From NCBI GenBank assembly GCA_012522475.1, contig JAAYKH010000061.1, positions 55,559 through 119,558 on the forward strand: a DNA stretch of 64,000 nucleotides, given 5' to 3'. Of the stretch, positions 33,616 through 42,818 are shown piece by piece (position 1 is the stretch's first letter; every line of letters begins with the position of its first letter). A program made the position numbers and the translations under genes. The notes below the pieces were generated by a model. That model did not search any database. It was not told the DNA's origin and saw only the letters and a program-made list of their open reading frames with translations. The stretch comes from Chloroflexota bacterium. Its GTDB lineage: Bacteria > Chloroflexota > Anaerolineae > Anaerolineales > Anaerolineaceae.

Positions 33616-35064
33616 ATGCACCGTTTTGCGAAGATTGTCTGCACCTTAGGCCCAAGTAGCGATTCAAAGGAGACCATTCAAGCATTGGTAGCTGCTGGGA
33701 TGAACGTTGCTCGCTTGAATTTTTCTCACGGTTCTCACGAAACGCACGGCAACATGATGGATCTCATTCATGAGATATGCATTGAAATGGGCGTTCCAAT
33801 CACGATCCATCAAGACCTTCAAAGTCCAAAGCTTAGGATCGGGACCTTGCCAGAAGGGGGGATTTTGTTAAAGGCCGGCGACCATGTCACACTAAGCTCA
33901 TCAAAATCCTACGTCCCTGACAAGGCTGATATTTTCATCCCCTTTGAAATTCCAGATTTGCATAAATGCTTGCAACCCGGGAACCATATTTTGCTTGATG
34001 ACGGCTATCTTGAAATGGAAGTTAAAGCCATCGATGGCGAGCGGATTGATGCCATGGTCATTTTGGGCGGCCTGTTAAAATCAAATAAAGGCGTAAATCT
34101 TCCTGGTGCTAATTTAACGACACCCAATTTTACTGAAAAAGATTGTGAAGATTTGAAATTCGGCCTTCATAAAGGTGTTGACTTTGTTGCAGTCTCATTT
34201 GTCCGTAAAGCAGACGATATTCTTACGGTGCGCCAAGCGATAGAATCTTTGGCAGGGCATTCTGGTGCTGCAAAAGTACCCATTATTGCCAAATTGGAAC
34301 GCCCTGAAGCGCTATCTGACCTTGAGAGCATCATGAAAGTCACAGATGGCGTCATGGTTGCGAGGGGCGACCTGGGGGTTGAAATGACGCCCGCAGCAGT
34401 GCCTATCGCTCAGAAAGAAATCATTGCCTGCGCCAATGCACACGGTAAATTTGTCATCACAGCAACGCAAATGTTAAATTCAATGATTGACAACCCCCGC
34501 CCGACACGAGCAGAAGTCACGGATGTAGCGAATGCGATCTTTGATGGGACAGACGCCGTAATGCTTTCGGGAGAGACCGCAGCCGGGAAATTCCCGTTAG
34601 AAAGTGTGCAGATGATGGTTGACATCATTCAGAGGGCAGAAAAAGACATTAACAAATGGGGCAAGTTTGATTATTCTGCAGCGCTTTTAAAACAGGAGGA
34701 TTCCTTATCGATTACATGGGCAGCTAAAGAATTGGCGCACGATCGCAACGTTGCTGCAGTGATTGTTTTTACCCAATCGGGAAGAACCGCTCGACTTATG
34801 TCAAAAACAAGGCCCGAAGCTCCAATTTTTGCTTTTACACCAGAATTGAAGACTTATCAAGAAATGGGCTTATATTGGGGTGTAACCCCAATCTTTGTAC
34901 CCTATGCAGACACGCTTGAGACCATGATTAAGCATGTCGAAACAGCCATTTCAACAGCTACCAAGCTTGAAAAAGGTCAAAAAGTTGTTTTGATTTCAGG
35001 GTTTCCAGTCGGTGCCCTCAAGCAGCCAAACCTCGCGCTGTTATACACATTAGGAGAAATGTAA
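33616..35064 (+). CDS. pyk: Pyruvate kinase
   Basis: Converts phosphoenolpyruvate to pyruvate with ATP formation. KIVCTLGPSS at the N-terminus, VARLNFSHG, DLQSPKLRIG (usual DLQGPKIR), the catalytic IIAKLERPEAL (usual IAKIE), and MVARGDLGVE are present. The C-terminal allosteric domain extends to residue 482 without the extra PEP-utilising domain of some bacilli. TTGGAGAG precedes the ATG. It is 23 bases behind rocD and ends before a perfect palindrome. Confidence 0.95.
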   Translation: MHRFAKIVCTLGPSSDSKETIQALVAAGMNVARLNFSHGSHETHGNMMDLIHEICIEMGVPITIHQDLQSPKLRIGTLPEGGILLKAGDHVTLSSSKSYVPDKADIFIPFEIPDLHKCLQPGNHILLDDGYLEMEVKAIDGERIDAMVILGGLLKSNKGVNLPGANLTTPNFTEKDCEDLKFGLHKGVDFVAVSFVRKADDILTVRQAIESLAGHSGAAKVPIIAKLERPEALSDLESIMKVTDGVMVARGDLGVEMTPAAVPIAQKEIIACANAHGKFVITATQMLNSMIDNPRPTRAEVTDVANAIFDGTDAVMLSGETAAGKFPLESVQMMVDIIQRAEKDINKWGKFDYSAALLKQEDSLSITWAAKELAHDRNVAAVIVFTQSGRTARLMSKTRPEAPIFAFTPELKTYQEMGLYWGVTPIFVPYADTLETMIKHVETAISTATKLEKGQKVVLISGFPVGALKQPNLALLYTLGEM

Positions 35065-35077
35065 ACCATTAATCAAC

Positions 35078-35105
35078 GACAGCGGAGTGAATTCACTCCG
35101 CTGTC
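35078..35105. terminator. Perfect 28-base palindrome between pyk and korB
   Basis: GACAGCGGAGTGAA is followed directly by its reverse complement TTCACTCCGCTGTC. It sits between convergent gene ends, so it could fold into a cruciform or a short-looped hairpin and terminate in either direction. No T run follows, which leaves the terminator call tentative. Confidence 0.55.
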
Positions 35106-35135
35106 AGGTTATGTGCTCAATTTGCCACCCCTGCC

Positions 35136-36170
35136 TCAATACATACCCTGGTTGATCTTATCCAAAGTCTCTGGAGATGGCCGCAAATCTTCAGCGTTGA
35201 TACGGTTTAATGGTCGCTCAACCAAATCCATAAAATCATACAAAGAAGGCTGCTCCGGGTTGATATAGAGCAACCCGGTCACGAGCCAATTATTTTTTTC
35301 AGCATCTTCAAGAATTTTTAAAGCCTGCCATTTGTCCTGTGGGTCATACTCTTTGTCGAGTTTTTTTAGCACAACCACTGATCCGTCGTGCAGAGCAACT
35401 TCTTTAATTTCGCCTTCCTGGAATTCTTTTAAGATAATCGTTTTGCGTCTTGGCACATAGGCAATATCATGTAACGGGGCTTGGTGCTGACGCCCCCATT
35501 GGTAGGAATGCAATGTGTCTTCCCGATTATTAAAACTGACACAAGGGCTGATGATATCCAAAACAGCAGTCCCGCGATGACTGAGTGCGGCTTTAATAAG
35601 CTCCCGCACCTGGGCAGGATCACCTGCAAAAGAGCGGGCAACAAAACTCGCGTTGCCAATCAAAGCCTCCTTAGCGATGTCAATCGGCAAAAATGGATTG
35701 ACACCCTGACGTTTCAGCTCCAAACCTTGTTCAGCGGTCGCAGAAAATTGACCTTTTGTCAACCCATATACCCCATTGTTTTCAACGATGTAGACCATGG
35801 GTAAATTTCGCCTGATTAAATGTTTGAACTGCCCCAGGCCGATACTGGCCGTATCACCATCTCCAGATACCCCGATAACCTTCATGGTCGTATCAGCAAA
35901 GGCGGCACCCAAAGCCATAGAAGGCATGCGTCCATGCAAACCGTTGAATCCAAATGATCTTTTTAAGAAATAAGTTGGGCTTTTGCTGGAACAACCAATA
36001 CCGCTGAATTTTACAATTCGCTCTGGCGAAATGCTCATCTCAAAGCAGGCTCTGACAATTTGAGCTGAGATGGTATTATGCCCACATCCTGGGCACAGGG
36101 TGGATCGCAAACCCTGGTAATCTGCTCGGGCAAGCCCAATCGCATTGGTTTCTTCGATAATATCAGTCAT
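35136..36170 (-). CDS. 2-oxoacid:ferredoxin oxidoreductase, beta subunit
   Basis: The TPP-binding subunit of a CoA-dependent 2-oxoacid:ferredoxin oxidoreductase. STLCPGCGHNT opens it, and VSGDGDTASIGLGQFKHLIRRN with ENNGVYGLTKGQFS forms the TPP/Mg site. It has no ferredoxin-type Cys clusters, as in KorB-type subunits. Its start overlaps the alpha subunit's end by eight bases. The sequence style is that of the 2-oxoglutarate-type group, but the substrate (pyruvate, 2-oxoglutarate or branched 2-oxoacids) is not decided. Confidence 0.92.
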   Translation of the reverse strand: MTDIIEETNAIGLARADYQGLRSTLCPGCGHNTISAQIVRACFEMSISPERIVKFSGIGCSSKSPTYFLKRSFGFNGLHGRMPSMALGAAFADTTMKVIGVSGDGDTASIGLGQFKHLIRRNLPMVYIVENNGVYGLTKGQFSATAEQGLELKRQGVNPFLPIDIAKEALIGNASFVARSFAGDPAQVRELIKAALSHRGTAVLDIISPCVSFNNREDTLHSYQWGRQHQAPLHDIAYVPRRKTIILKEFQEGEIKEVALHDGSVVVLKKLDKEYDPQDKWQALKILEDAEKNNWLVTGLLYINPEQPSLYDFMDLVERPLNRINAEDLRPSPETLDKINQGMY

Positions 36171-38004
36171 TTCGTTGCTGCTCCTTTTCAGAAACGATAT
36201 CCTTGATCCAGTTTGCCGTCATAGGCAAGCCATCAGCGTAAGCACATGAGATTAATTGATTGGAAAGCTCACAATTTTCGAGTACAAGCAGTTGGTGCAA
36301 TTGTCCATCTCGATTCAATTCCAATACATAGTTCCTCTCATGTGAATAAATAAATTTTTTCACTTGCTCAGAAAACGGTAAGGCTCGTACACGCAAAAAA
36401 TCTGTTGGTATGCCCGCTTTTGCCAGCAAGTCCTGGGCTTCAAGCACTGCTGGTTCTGTTGAACCCATGGCGATGAGCCCAATTTTTGCCTCAGGTAAAT
36501 TATGGAAAACAGGTTGGGGTAATGCCTCTCTGGACGATTCAATTTTTTGTTTGAGACGGTCCATCAAGGATTGCCAAACTTCGGGGTCCTCGCTATATTC
36601 GCCAAATTCGTTGTGACCCGTGCCGCGGGAAAAATAGGGCGCTTTTTTGTGGGAATTACCCATCACTGCTCTGAAGGGAATGCCATCACCATCAACATCT
36701 AAATAACGACCCCATTCACCTGGAAAAGCCTCAAGGTCCTCTTCCCAAAGTATTTTCCCACGATCAATGGGCTGATCCGGGTATTCAAATCGCTTGGTCA
36801 TCCACAGGTTCATGCCCAAATCCAGGTCGCTGAGAACAATCACGGGAGTTTGATATTTCTCTGCAATATCAAAGGATTTCCAACCAAACTTGAAGCATTC
36901 TGTCACAGAAGAAGGGATTAAAACAATATGCTGTGTATCACCATGACCAAGGAAATAGTTTAACGTCAGATCCCCTTGCGCAGTGCGTGTTGGTAACCCT
37001 GTGCTAGGACCAACCCGCTGCACATCCCACAAAACCAGGGGCACTTCCGAAAAATAAGCCAGGCCCATATATTCAGTCATCAAACTAATCCCCGGCCCAG
37101 AGGTTGAAGACATCGCTCGCAAGCCTGCCCAACCAGCACCAACAACCATGCCGATAGCTGCCAGCTCATCTTCAGCCTGAACGATGGCATAATTGTTCTT
37201 TTTCGATTCGGGGTCTTGTCTTAAGCGCGGTGCATAGGTGATCAAAGATTCAACCATGCTTGAAGCAGGCGTAATTGGATACCAACCACAAAATTGAAAG
37301 CCACCGTAAATTGCCCCCAGGGCACCTGCGGTGTTTCCATCGGTCATGATGTATTCATGAAGTGCTGGCATGGGCTCAACGTAGTACCGATCTCGTTTTT
37401 CTAAATTGTTTTTGGCCCAATCAGCTGAGCGTTGAACGATTTCAAAATTCGACTCTGCCACGGATGTTTTGTAGTGAAATTGCGATAACAAAGTTTGCTT
37501 GATGACGTTCAAATCAATACCCAACATCTCGGCGACAACACCGACATAAACCATATTTTCCATATAGTCCTGCAAGTTTCGTGGGACCGCAGCTTGCTTA
37601 ATCAGGTCTCTTACCGGCATCGGGTACATGATGACATCATCGCGGTCGTGAGGGACTTTGATATGATCTGCAAAGAACACGACACCACCAGGCACATTGT
37701 AAGCAATATCCTTTGTAAAAGTCCCGGGATTCATTTGAACGATAATATCATCATGCGCAACGCGGGCTAAGTAACCATCCTTTGAGACCCGTATTGAAAA
37801 CCAGGTTGGTAACCCCTTAATGTTCGAGGGGAAGATATTCTTTCCTGAAACAGGAATCCCCATCCGAAAAAGCGATCTTAACAGTGTATTATTGGCTGTA
37901 GCGCTTCCTGAGCCGTTTATTGAACAAATTGTCAAACAAAAATCGTTAACGTTACGTTCCCCGGCTGATGGCTTGTTGTTTTCAGCTTTGCTTAAACTAA
38001 TCAT
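36163..38004 (-). CDS. 2-oxoacid:ferredoxin oxidoreductase, fused gamma-alpha subunit
   Basis: 613 residues combining a gamma domain and an alpha domain. The gamma part is SINGSGSATANNTLLRSLFRMGIPVSGKNIFPS...PTWFSIRVSKDGYLARV. The alpha part, from ~residue 215, shows MTDGNTAGALGAIYGGFQFCGWYPITPASSM and QAEDELAAIGMVVGAGWAGLRAMSSTSGPGISLM. Such gamma-alpha fusions pair with a separate beta subunit, encoded next. It is separated from the upstream FCD regulator by 19 bases. With the acyl-CoA synthetase and ferredoxin ATPases it fits ferredoxin-based fermentation. Confidence 0.92.
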   Translation of the reverse strand: MISLSKAENNKPSAGERNVNDFCLTICSINGSGSATANNTLLRSLFRMGIPVSGKNIFPSNIKGLPTWFSIRVSKDGYLARVAHDDIIVQMNPGTFTKDIAYNVPGGVVFFADHIKVPHDRDDVIMYPMPVRDLIKQAAVPRNLQDYMENMVYVGVVAEMLGIDLNVIKQTLLSQFHYKTSVAESNFEIVQRSADWAKNNLEKRDRYYVEPMPALHEYIMTDGNTAGALGAIYGGFQFCGWYPITPASSMVESLITYAPRLRQDPESKKNNYAIVQAEDELAAIGMVVGAGWAGLRAMSSTSGPGISLMTEYMGLAYFSEVPLVLWDVQRVGPSTGLPTRTAQGDLTLNYFLGHGDTQHIVLIPSSVTECFKFGWKSFDIAEKYQTPVIVLSDLDLGMNLWMTKRFEYPDQPIDRGKILWEEDLEAFPGEWGRYLDVDGDGIPFRAVMGNSHKKAPYFSRGTGHNEFGEYSEDPEVWQSLMDRLKQKIESSREALPQPVFHNLPEAKIGLIAMGSTEPAVLEAQDLLAKAGIPTDFLRVRALPFSEQVKKFIYSHERNYVLELNRDGQLHQLLVLENCELSNQLISCAYADGLPMTANWIKDIVSEKEQQRND

Positions 38005-38023
38005 TCAGGCTCCACAGATAAGA

Positions 38024-38731
38024 TTATTCAAAAGGGATGTTGACATTTTTGGGGTCGCGTTGAAACAATAAGTCCAAGTGGGTAATTAATGCATGATAGC
38101 CTGCTGCAAAATCTCCCTGGACAATGGAATCAACCATTTGCTGATGAAAAACCCAAACACGCTGTAAATATTTCCGGTCTTCATACACATTTAATCCTAC
38201 CGCTTCATAAATATCCCAATAAGCTTCTAAGATCCCCTGGACAAAGATATTGTCCAGTTTGGCATAAATCCCCAGGTGCAAAAGGCGATGTTCGGCATGT
38301 GGGATTTCAATTGGATCAGCATACAATTTTCTTTGCGCTCTTTGAATAATTTCTTTCAGCGCTGCAATGTCTTCAGTTGTCAGGCCGCTCACAGCCTGGT
38401 ACCAATACGAGGCTTCAAGATGATTGCGCAAGTCTGAAAATTGCTTGAAGGCCCCTTTGTTCAGGCTGAGCGCATATGTCAGGCTTTTTGAAACAGCGGG
38501 CGTGAATGTAAAAGGCAGGCTTTTTATTCCAACCCGAGGCTTAATTTCAACCAAGCCCAACGCCTTTGCGACCTCAAGTTCTTCCCTCAACGTAGAAACG
38601 CTTCTGCCAAGCTCCTTGCTGATATCGGTCAAACTCGGCAAGTATTCGGTTCCAGAATTCTGATTTTTTGAAAGATACTTTAAAAATGGGGAGAGTTTGT
38701 CAATTTTGGTTTGAGGATACATAGCATACAT
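38024..38731 (-). CDS. GntR-type regulator with FCD ligand domain
   Basis: 235 residues. The N-terminal winged helix is visible as LPSLTDISKELGRSVSTLREELEVAKALGLVEIKPRVGI, and the C-terminal FCD domain as RNHLEASYWYQAVSGLTTEDIAALKEIIQRAQ with HAEHRLLHLGIYAKLDNIFVQGILEAYWDIYE. FCD regulators usually sense organic acids. It lies 19 bases upstream of korA on the same strand, so the regulator heads the oxidoreductase operon. The first or fourth codon Met could start translation (38731 or 38722). Confidence 0.88.
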   Translation of the reverse strand: MYAMYPQTKIDKLSPFLKYLSKNQNSGTEYLPSLTDISKELGRSVSTLREELEVAKALGLVEIKPRVGIKSLPFTFTPAVSKSLTYALSLNKGAFKQFSDLRNHLEASYWYQAVSGLTTEDIAALKEIIQRAQRKLYADPIEIPHAEHRLLHLGIYAKLDNIFVQGILEAYWDIYEAVGLNVYEDRKYLQRVWVFHQQMVDSIVQGDFAAGYHALITHLDLLFQRDPKNVNIPFE

Positions 38732-38742
38732 CTTATTTATCA

Positions 38743-38758
38743 GATTAATATGATTAAT
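38743..38758. promoter_or_regulatory. Possible operator upstream of the FCD regulator
   Basis: GATTAATATGATTAAT repeats GATTAAT and is also symmetric (ATTAAT-ATG-ATTAAT). It is 12 bases upstream of the regulator gene and 155 bases before tex. AT-rich, so chance symmetry is possible. Confidence 0.3.
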
Positions 38759-38912
38759 GTTGTTTACAGTATAACATCATCATAATTAAATTTCAATATA
38801 GAAAACCCGAAATGAATCATCAGATTACATTTGTCCTCTTAAAAGGTGTTACAATTCTGGCCTCAGAGGCTTAACGCATGATGTGGTTTTGCCTTCATAT
38901 TCAGGATTAACA

Positions 38913-41042
38913 ATGAGCATAATTAACGAACTGGCAAAGACTCTGAATTTGCCTGTCGATAATATTCAAAAAACTATTTCCTTACTTCAAGAAGGTAATA
39001 CGATACCCTTCATCGCCCGTTATCGAAAAGAAATGACAGGCAGCCTTGATGAAGAGCAAATTCGCAAAATTTCTTCAGAATATTCGCGTTTGGAGAACCT
39101 TGAAGAACGCCGCCAGGTGATATTAAAGACAATCAACGCGCAAGGAAATCTGACCGATGTTTTGCGAAGTCAACTTCTTGCAGCAGCCAACCTCACCGAA
39201 CTGGAGGATCTATACCTGCCCTTCCGCCCCAAAAAACGCACTCGTGCGATGATCGCCAGGGAAAAAGGTTTAGAATCCCTGGCCGATATGATCAAAAAAC
39301 AACCCGTGGTGGACAAATCCCTTCAAGAGATTCTGGAACCCTATATTAGCCGGGGTGTTCCCAGTCCACAAATGGCTCTCTCGGGGGCTTGTGATATCGT
39401 CGCTGAATTAATCAGTGATCACGCCACAGTCCGAAAGAAAGTTCGGGAAATTGGCGCCACTTATGGAAGCATCGCAAGCGAGAAAACTAAGGGGAGTGAG
39501 GACAAACGTAAAGTTTTTGAACTTTATTATCAATTTCACCAAAGATTAAAGGACCTCCAGCCCCATCAAGTCTTGGCATTGAATCGTGGAGAACGAGAAA
39601 GAATCCTCAAAGTTGACATAATAATTCCTGAACAAGACTGTTTGAGGGTTGTTAAATCAATTTTTCCTGCCAACCATAATTCCATTTTTTATGACGCGTT
39701 AAACCTGGCTATTGATGATGGCATACAGCGCTTATTGCTGCCTGCGATTAAGCGTGATCTTCGTCGCTCATTGACTGAAACGGCAGAAAGCCACGCCATC
39801 CAGGTCTTTGCGAATAATCTGTACAGTTTACTTACACAGCCTCCTTTGGCAGGCCACGTTGTTTTGGGTATCGACCCTGGTTTTAGAACGGGTTCAAAGG
39901 TGGCTGTCGTTGACCCTACTGGAAAATTGTTGACAACAACCACCATTTATCCACACCCGCCGCAAAACCAAAAAAACGATGCACAAAAGATGCTGAATGC
40001 TTTGATCGATGCCCACCAGGTCACATTAATTGTGATTGGGAACGGCACTGCTTCGCGTGAAACGGAAAGCTTTGTTGCTGAAATTGTAAAACAACGCCCT
40101 GGCTTATACTATTTGATCACAAGCGAGGCTGGAGCAAGTGTCTATAGCGCCAGTCATCTTGCCCGCAAGGAATTCCCGGATCTGGATGTCAGCTTGCGCG
40201 GTGCCGTTTCAATTGCCCGAAGGGTGCAGGACCCGCTGGCAGAATTGGTAAAAATTGACCCGAAGTCGATCGGTGTTGGCATGTATCAACATGACGTTAA
40301 TCAAACGCAGCTCTCACAAGCCCTTGGTCAAGTTATCGAGACAGCGGTCAATAACGTTGGCGTTGAGGTCAATACAGCTTCGGCAGCCCTTTTAACCTAT
40401 GTGGCTGGTGTCGGCCCAACATTGGCTGAAAATATCATTGAGCATCGTGATACATATGGTCCGTTTTATGACCGGTTGGAATTGAAGGCCGTGAAAGGGA
40501 TGGGTAAAAAAACCTTCGAACAGTCAGTAGGTTTTTTACGTATCCGTGATGGAAAGAACCCGTTGGATGCCACTGCCATCCATCCTGAAAGCTATGGGAT
40601 AGCAGAAAATATTCTTGAAGAACTCAAACGTAATATAATCAACAAGTCGTCAGACCAAATAACCGCAATTCAAAAATTCAAAGAAACCGAAGATCTGGAG
40701 CCGTTAGCACAAGCGTTGAATACAGGTCTGCCCACCCTTCTTGATATTTTGTCTGAACTTGCCCGTCCAGGGAGAGACCCTCGCGAGGATGTTCCAAAGC
40801 CAATTTTACGTAATGACATCCTCTCAATGAATGATTTGGCTCAAGGTATGGTTTTAAAGGGTACAATCCGAAATGTTGTAGATTTCGGTGTTTTTGTCGA
40901 CCTGGGTGTTGAAGTGGATGGTTTGCTTCATCGATCGAAGATACAGCCTAACGCAACCCTTACTGTTGGCGATGTTATTGAAGTTGAAATTATTGCAATC
41001 GATTGTGACCGGGATCGCATCGCATTAAAAATGAAAGAATGA
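38913..41042 (+). CDS. tex: Tex-family transcription accessory protein with S1 RNA-binding domain
   Basis: 709 residues from ATG 38913. N-terminal Tex helices (GNTIPFIARYRKEMTGSLDEEQIRKI), the YqgF-like RNase H fold domain (HVVLGIDPGFRTGSKVAVVDPTGKL), helix-hairpin-helix motifs (LTYVAGVGPTLAENIIEHRDTYGPF, AVKGMGKKTFEQSVGFLRI), and a C-terminal S1 domain (GMVLKGTIRNVVDFGVFVDLGVEVDGLLHRSKI). Tex proteins affect transcription and translation of selected genes. The track's upstream GTG is not supported by a ribosome site. It is followed after 4 bases by the ABC exporter genes, apparently in one operon, an unusual partner. Confidence 0.93.
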   Translation: MSIINELAKTLNLPVDNIQKTISLLQEGNTIPFIARYRKEMTGSLDEEQIRKISSEYSRLENLEERRQVILKTINAQGNLTDVLRSQLLAAANLTELEDLYLPFRPKKRTRAMIAREKGLESLADMIKKQPVVDKSLQEILEPYISRGVPSPQMALSGACDIVAELISDHATVRKKVREIGATYGSIASEKTKGSEDKRKVFELYYQFHQRLKDLQPHQVLALNRGERERILKVDIIIPEQDCLRVVKSIFPANHNSIFYDALNLAIDDGIQRLLLPAIKRDLRRSLTETAESHAIQVFANNLYSLLTQPPLAGHVVLGIDPGFRTGSKVAVVDPTGKLLTTTTIYPHPPQNQKNDAQKMLNALIDAHQVTLIVIGNGTASRETESFVAEIVKQRPGLYYLITSEAGASVYSASHLARKEFPDLDVSLRGAVSIARRVQDPLAELVKIDPKSIGVGMYQHDVNQTQLSQALGQVIETAVNNVGVEVNTASAALLTYVAGVGPTLAENIIEHRDTYGPFYDRLELKAVKGMGKKTFEQSVGFLRIRDGKNPLDATAIHPESYGIAENILEELKRNIINKSSDQITAIQKFKETEDLEPLAQALNTGLPTLLDILSELARPGRDPREDVPKPILRNDILSMNDLAQGMVLKGTIRNVVDFGVFVDLGVEVDGLLHRSKIQPNATLTVGDVIEVEIIAIDCDRDRIALKMKE

Positions 41043-41046
41043 TTAA

Positions 41047-42816
41047 ATGACTGTAAAAACAATTGAACCCGTTGCAGAATTCAGCTTTGCCACCAAGTAC
41101 AAAACAAAACACCAAAAACCCGGTACGTGGGTATTATCCCATTCCGTTAGACAATGGCACTGGATTCTACTAGCCCTCATCGGGGCGGTCAGCAACGCTG
41201 CGCTAGCCAGCGTTGTCCCGATTTATATCGGGAAAGCCTATTTTGAAATCACGCAACCATCGCCCTCACTGCAAACAATTGGAAGCTACGCGCTGATCAT
41301 CGCAATATCGCAGACCTTGCGTGGTTTCTTGCATTTTTTACGAAACTTTAGCTTTGAGGTCATTGCTCAGAATATTGAGCGTTACGTCAGACAGGAATTG
41401 TTCGTCAATCTACTGGGGAAAAGCATGACTTTTCATAACCTGCAATCCGTAGGCGACCTGATGGCACGCGCAACTAACGACGTACGCGAAGTAAATTATA
41501 TGTTCAGCCCCGGGTTTAACCTGGTGATTGGTTCAATCAACTTTCTTCTACTGCCATTATTTGTTGGCCCTACATATCACCCCTCGTTAATTATTGTTCC
41601 TGTGGCATTCATCATTCTTTATGCAATTGCGTTATGGCATTATCTTAGCGTCCTCAATCCGATCACACGTGATGTACGCCAAACATTTGGCACACTAAAT
41701 AGCCGTCTTACAGAAGCCATTGATGGTGTCGAAATTGTGAAAGCTTCAGCGAAAGAAGATGCGGAAATCGATCTATTTGGTAATAACGCGTTTGAATACC
41801 GGGATGCGTCAGTCAGACAGGGCGATGTTGAAAGCCGATTTCTTCCCTTTCTTTTACTGGCAGTCACCATGGCCGCCGGGTTGGCTCATGCACTTTATCT
41901 TATGCAACAAGGATTAATTACTATTGGTGATGTAATCGGTTATTTTGGTACCCTTTCTTTGTTGGGTTTTCCAACGAATGTTTCTTTGTTCGCCTATTCG
42001 CAGATCTCCCTTGGTTTTGCTGGCGCACGCAGGATCCTTGAATTGATTAATACTGAAAACAATCTAGACCAGAACCTCGATGGTTATTCGCAGCCTATTG
42101 ACGGCGCGATCTCATTTGAAAATGTTTCATTTGGTTATACCGAAGATGAATTATTTTTGCGGGAGATTAATATTGAAATAAAACCCGGTCAAACAGTGGC
42201 CATCGTCGGCCAAACGGGTTCAGGGAAAACCTCACTGGTTAAGCTGATCAACCGGACTTTTGACGTTCACAGCGGCGCAGTCAAAGTTGATGGCGTTGAT
42301 GTCCGAGATTGGTACCTTGAAACCTTGCGCAGCCAGATTTCCATTATTGAACAGGACGTGTTTCTCTTTTCAAAATCAATTGCAGAAAACATAGCCTTTG
42401 GCAAGCCTGAAGCCACACAGGAAGAAATAATCCAGGCAGCCAAAGAGGCTCAGGCACACGATTTTATCATGAGTTTTGACAATGGTTATGAAACCGTTAT
42501 AGGCGAACGTGGAGCTACCCTCTCTGGCGGACAAAGGCAGCGGCTAGCCTTAGCCAGGGCATTTCTTACCTCTCCCAAGATTTTAGTTTTGGATGATTCA
42601 ACCAGTGCCATTGATTCAGACACTGAAGACCGCATCCAGCAGGCAATCTTTCGAGTTTCGCAGGGTCGAACCACAGTTATCATCACCCATCGGCTGTCGC
42701 AAATCAGATGGGCGGATCTTATTGTCGTTCTGAGGCAGGGCAAAGTATCAGCGATTGGCAGTCATGAATCGTTAATGAAAACATCTAAATCATATCAAGA
42801 AATTTTTAGCGAGTAA
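41047..42816 (+). CDS. ABC exporter half-transporter (subunit with degenerate ATPase site)
   Basis: A fused membrane/ATPase protein of 589 residues. Six helices lie in the first ~340 residues (WILLALIGAVSNAALASVVPIYIG and others). The NBD has Walker A GQTGSGKTS, signature LSGGQRQRLALARA, Walker B VLDDSTSAID and switch His in VIITHRLSQ. The catalytic Glu after Walker B is Asp, as in the degenerate-site subunits of heterodimeric exporters such as TM287/TM288. The next gene begins two bases later and encodes the partner. Substrate unknown; lipid or drug export are family possibilities. Confidence 0.92.
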   Translation: MTVKTIEPVAEFSFATKYKTKHQKPGTWVLSHSVRQWHWILLALIGAVSNAALASVVPIYIGKAYFEITQPSPSLQTIGSYALIIAISQTLRGFLHFLRNFSFEVIAQNIERYVRQELFVNLLGKSMTFHNLQSVGDLMARATNDVREVNYMFSPGFNLVIGSINFLLLPLFVGPTYHPSLIIVPVAFIILYAIALWHYLSVLNPITRDVRQTFGTLNSRLTEAIDGVEIVKASAKEDAEIDLFGNNAFEYRDASVRQGDVESRFLPFLLLAVTMAAGLAHALYLMQQGLITIGDVIGYFGTLSLLGFPTNVSLFAYSQISLGFAGARRILELINTENNLDQNLDGYSQPIDGAISFENVSFGYTEDELFLREINIEIKPGQTVAIVGQTGSGKTSLVKLINRTFDVHSGAVKVDGVDVRDWYLETLRSQISIIEQDVFLFSKSIAENIAFGKPEATQEEIIQAAKEAQAHDFIMSFDNGYETVIGERGATLSGGQRQRLALARAFLTSPKILVLDDSTSAIDSDTEDRIQQAIFRVSQGRTTVIITHRLSQIRWADLIVVLRQGKVSAIGSHESLMKTSKSYQEIFSE

Positions 42817-42818
42817 TT

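Noticed and set aside
38883-38912. GTG at 38883 as the tex start
   Set aside because: It adds ten residues without a ribosome site; ATG 38913 begins at the conserved Tex N-terminus.
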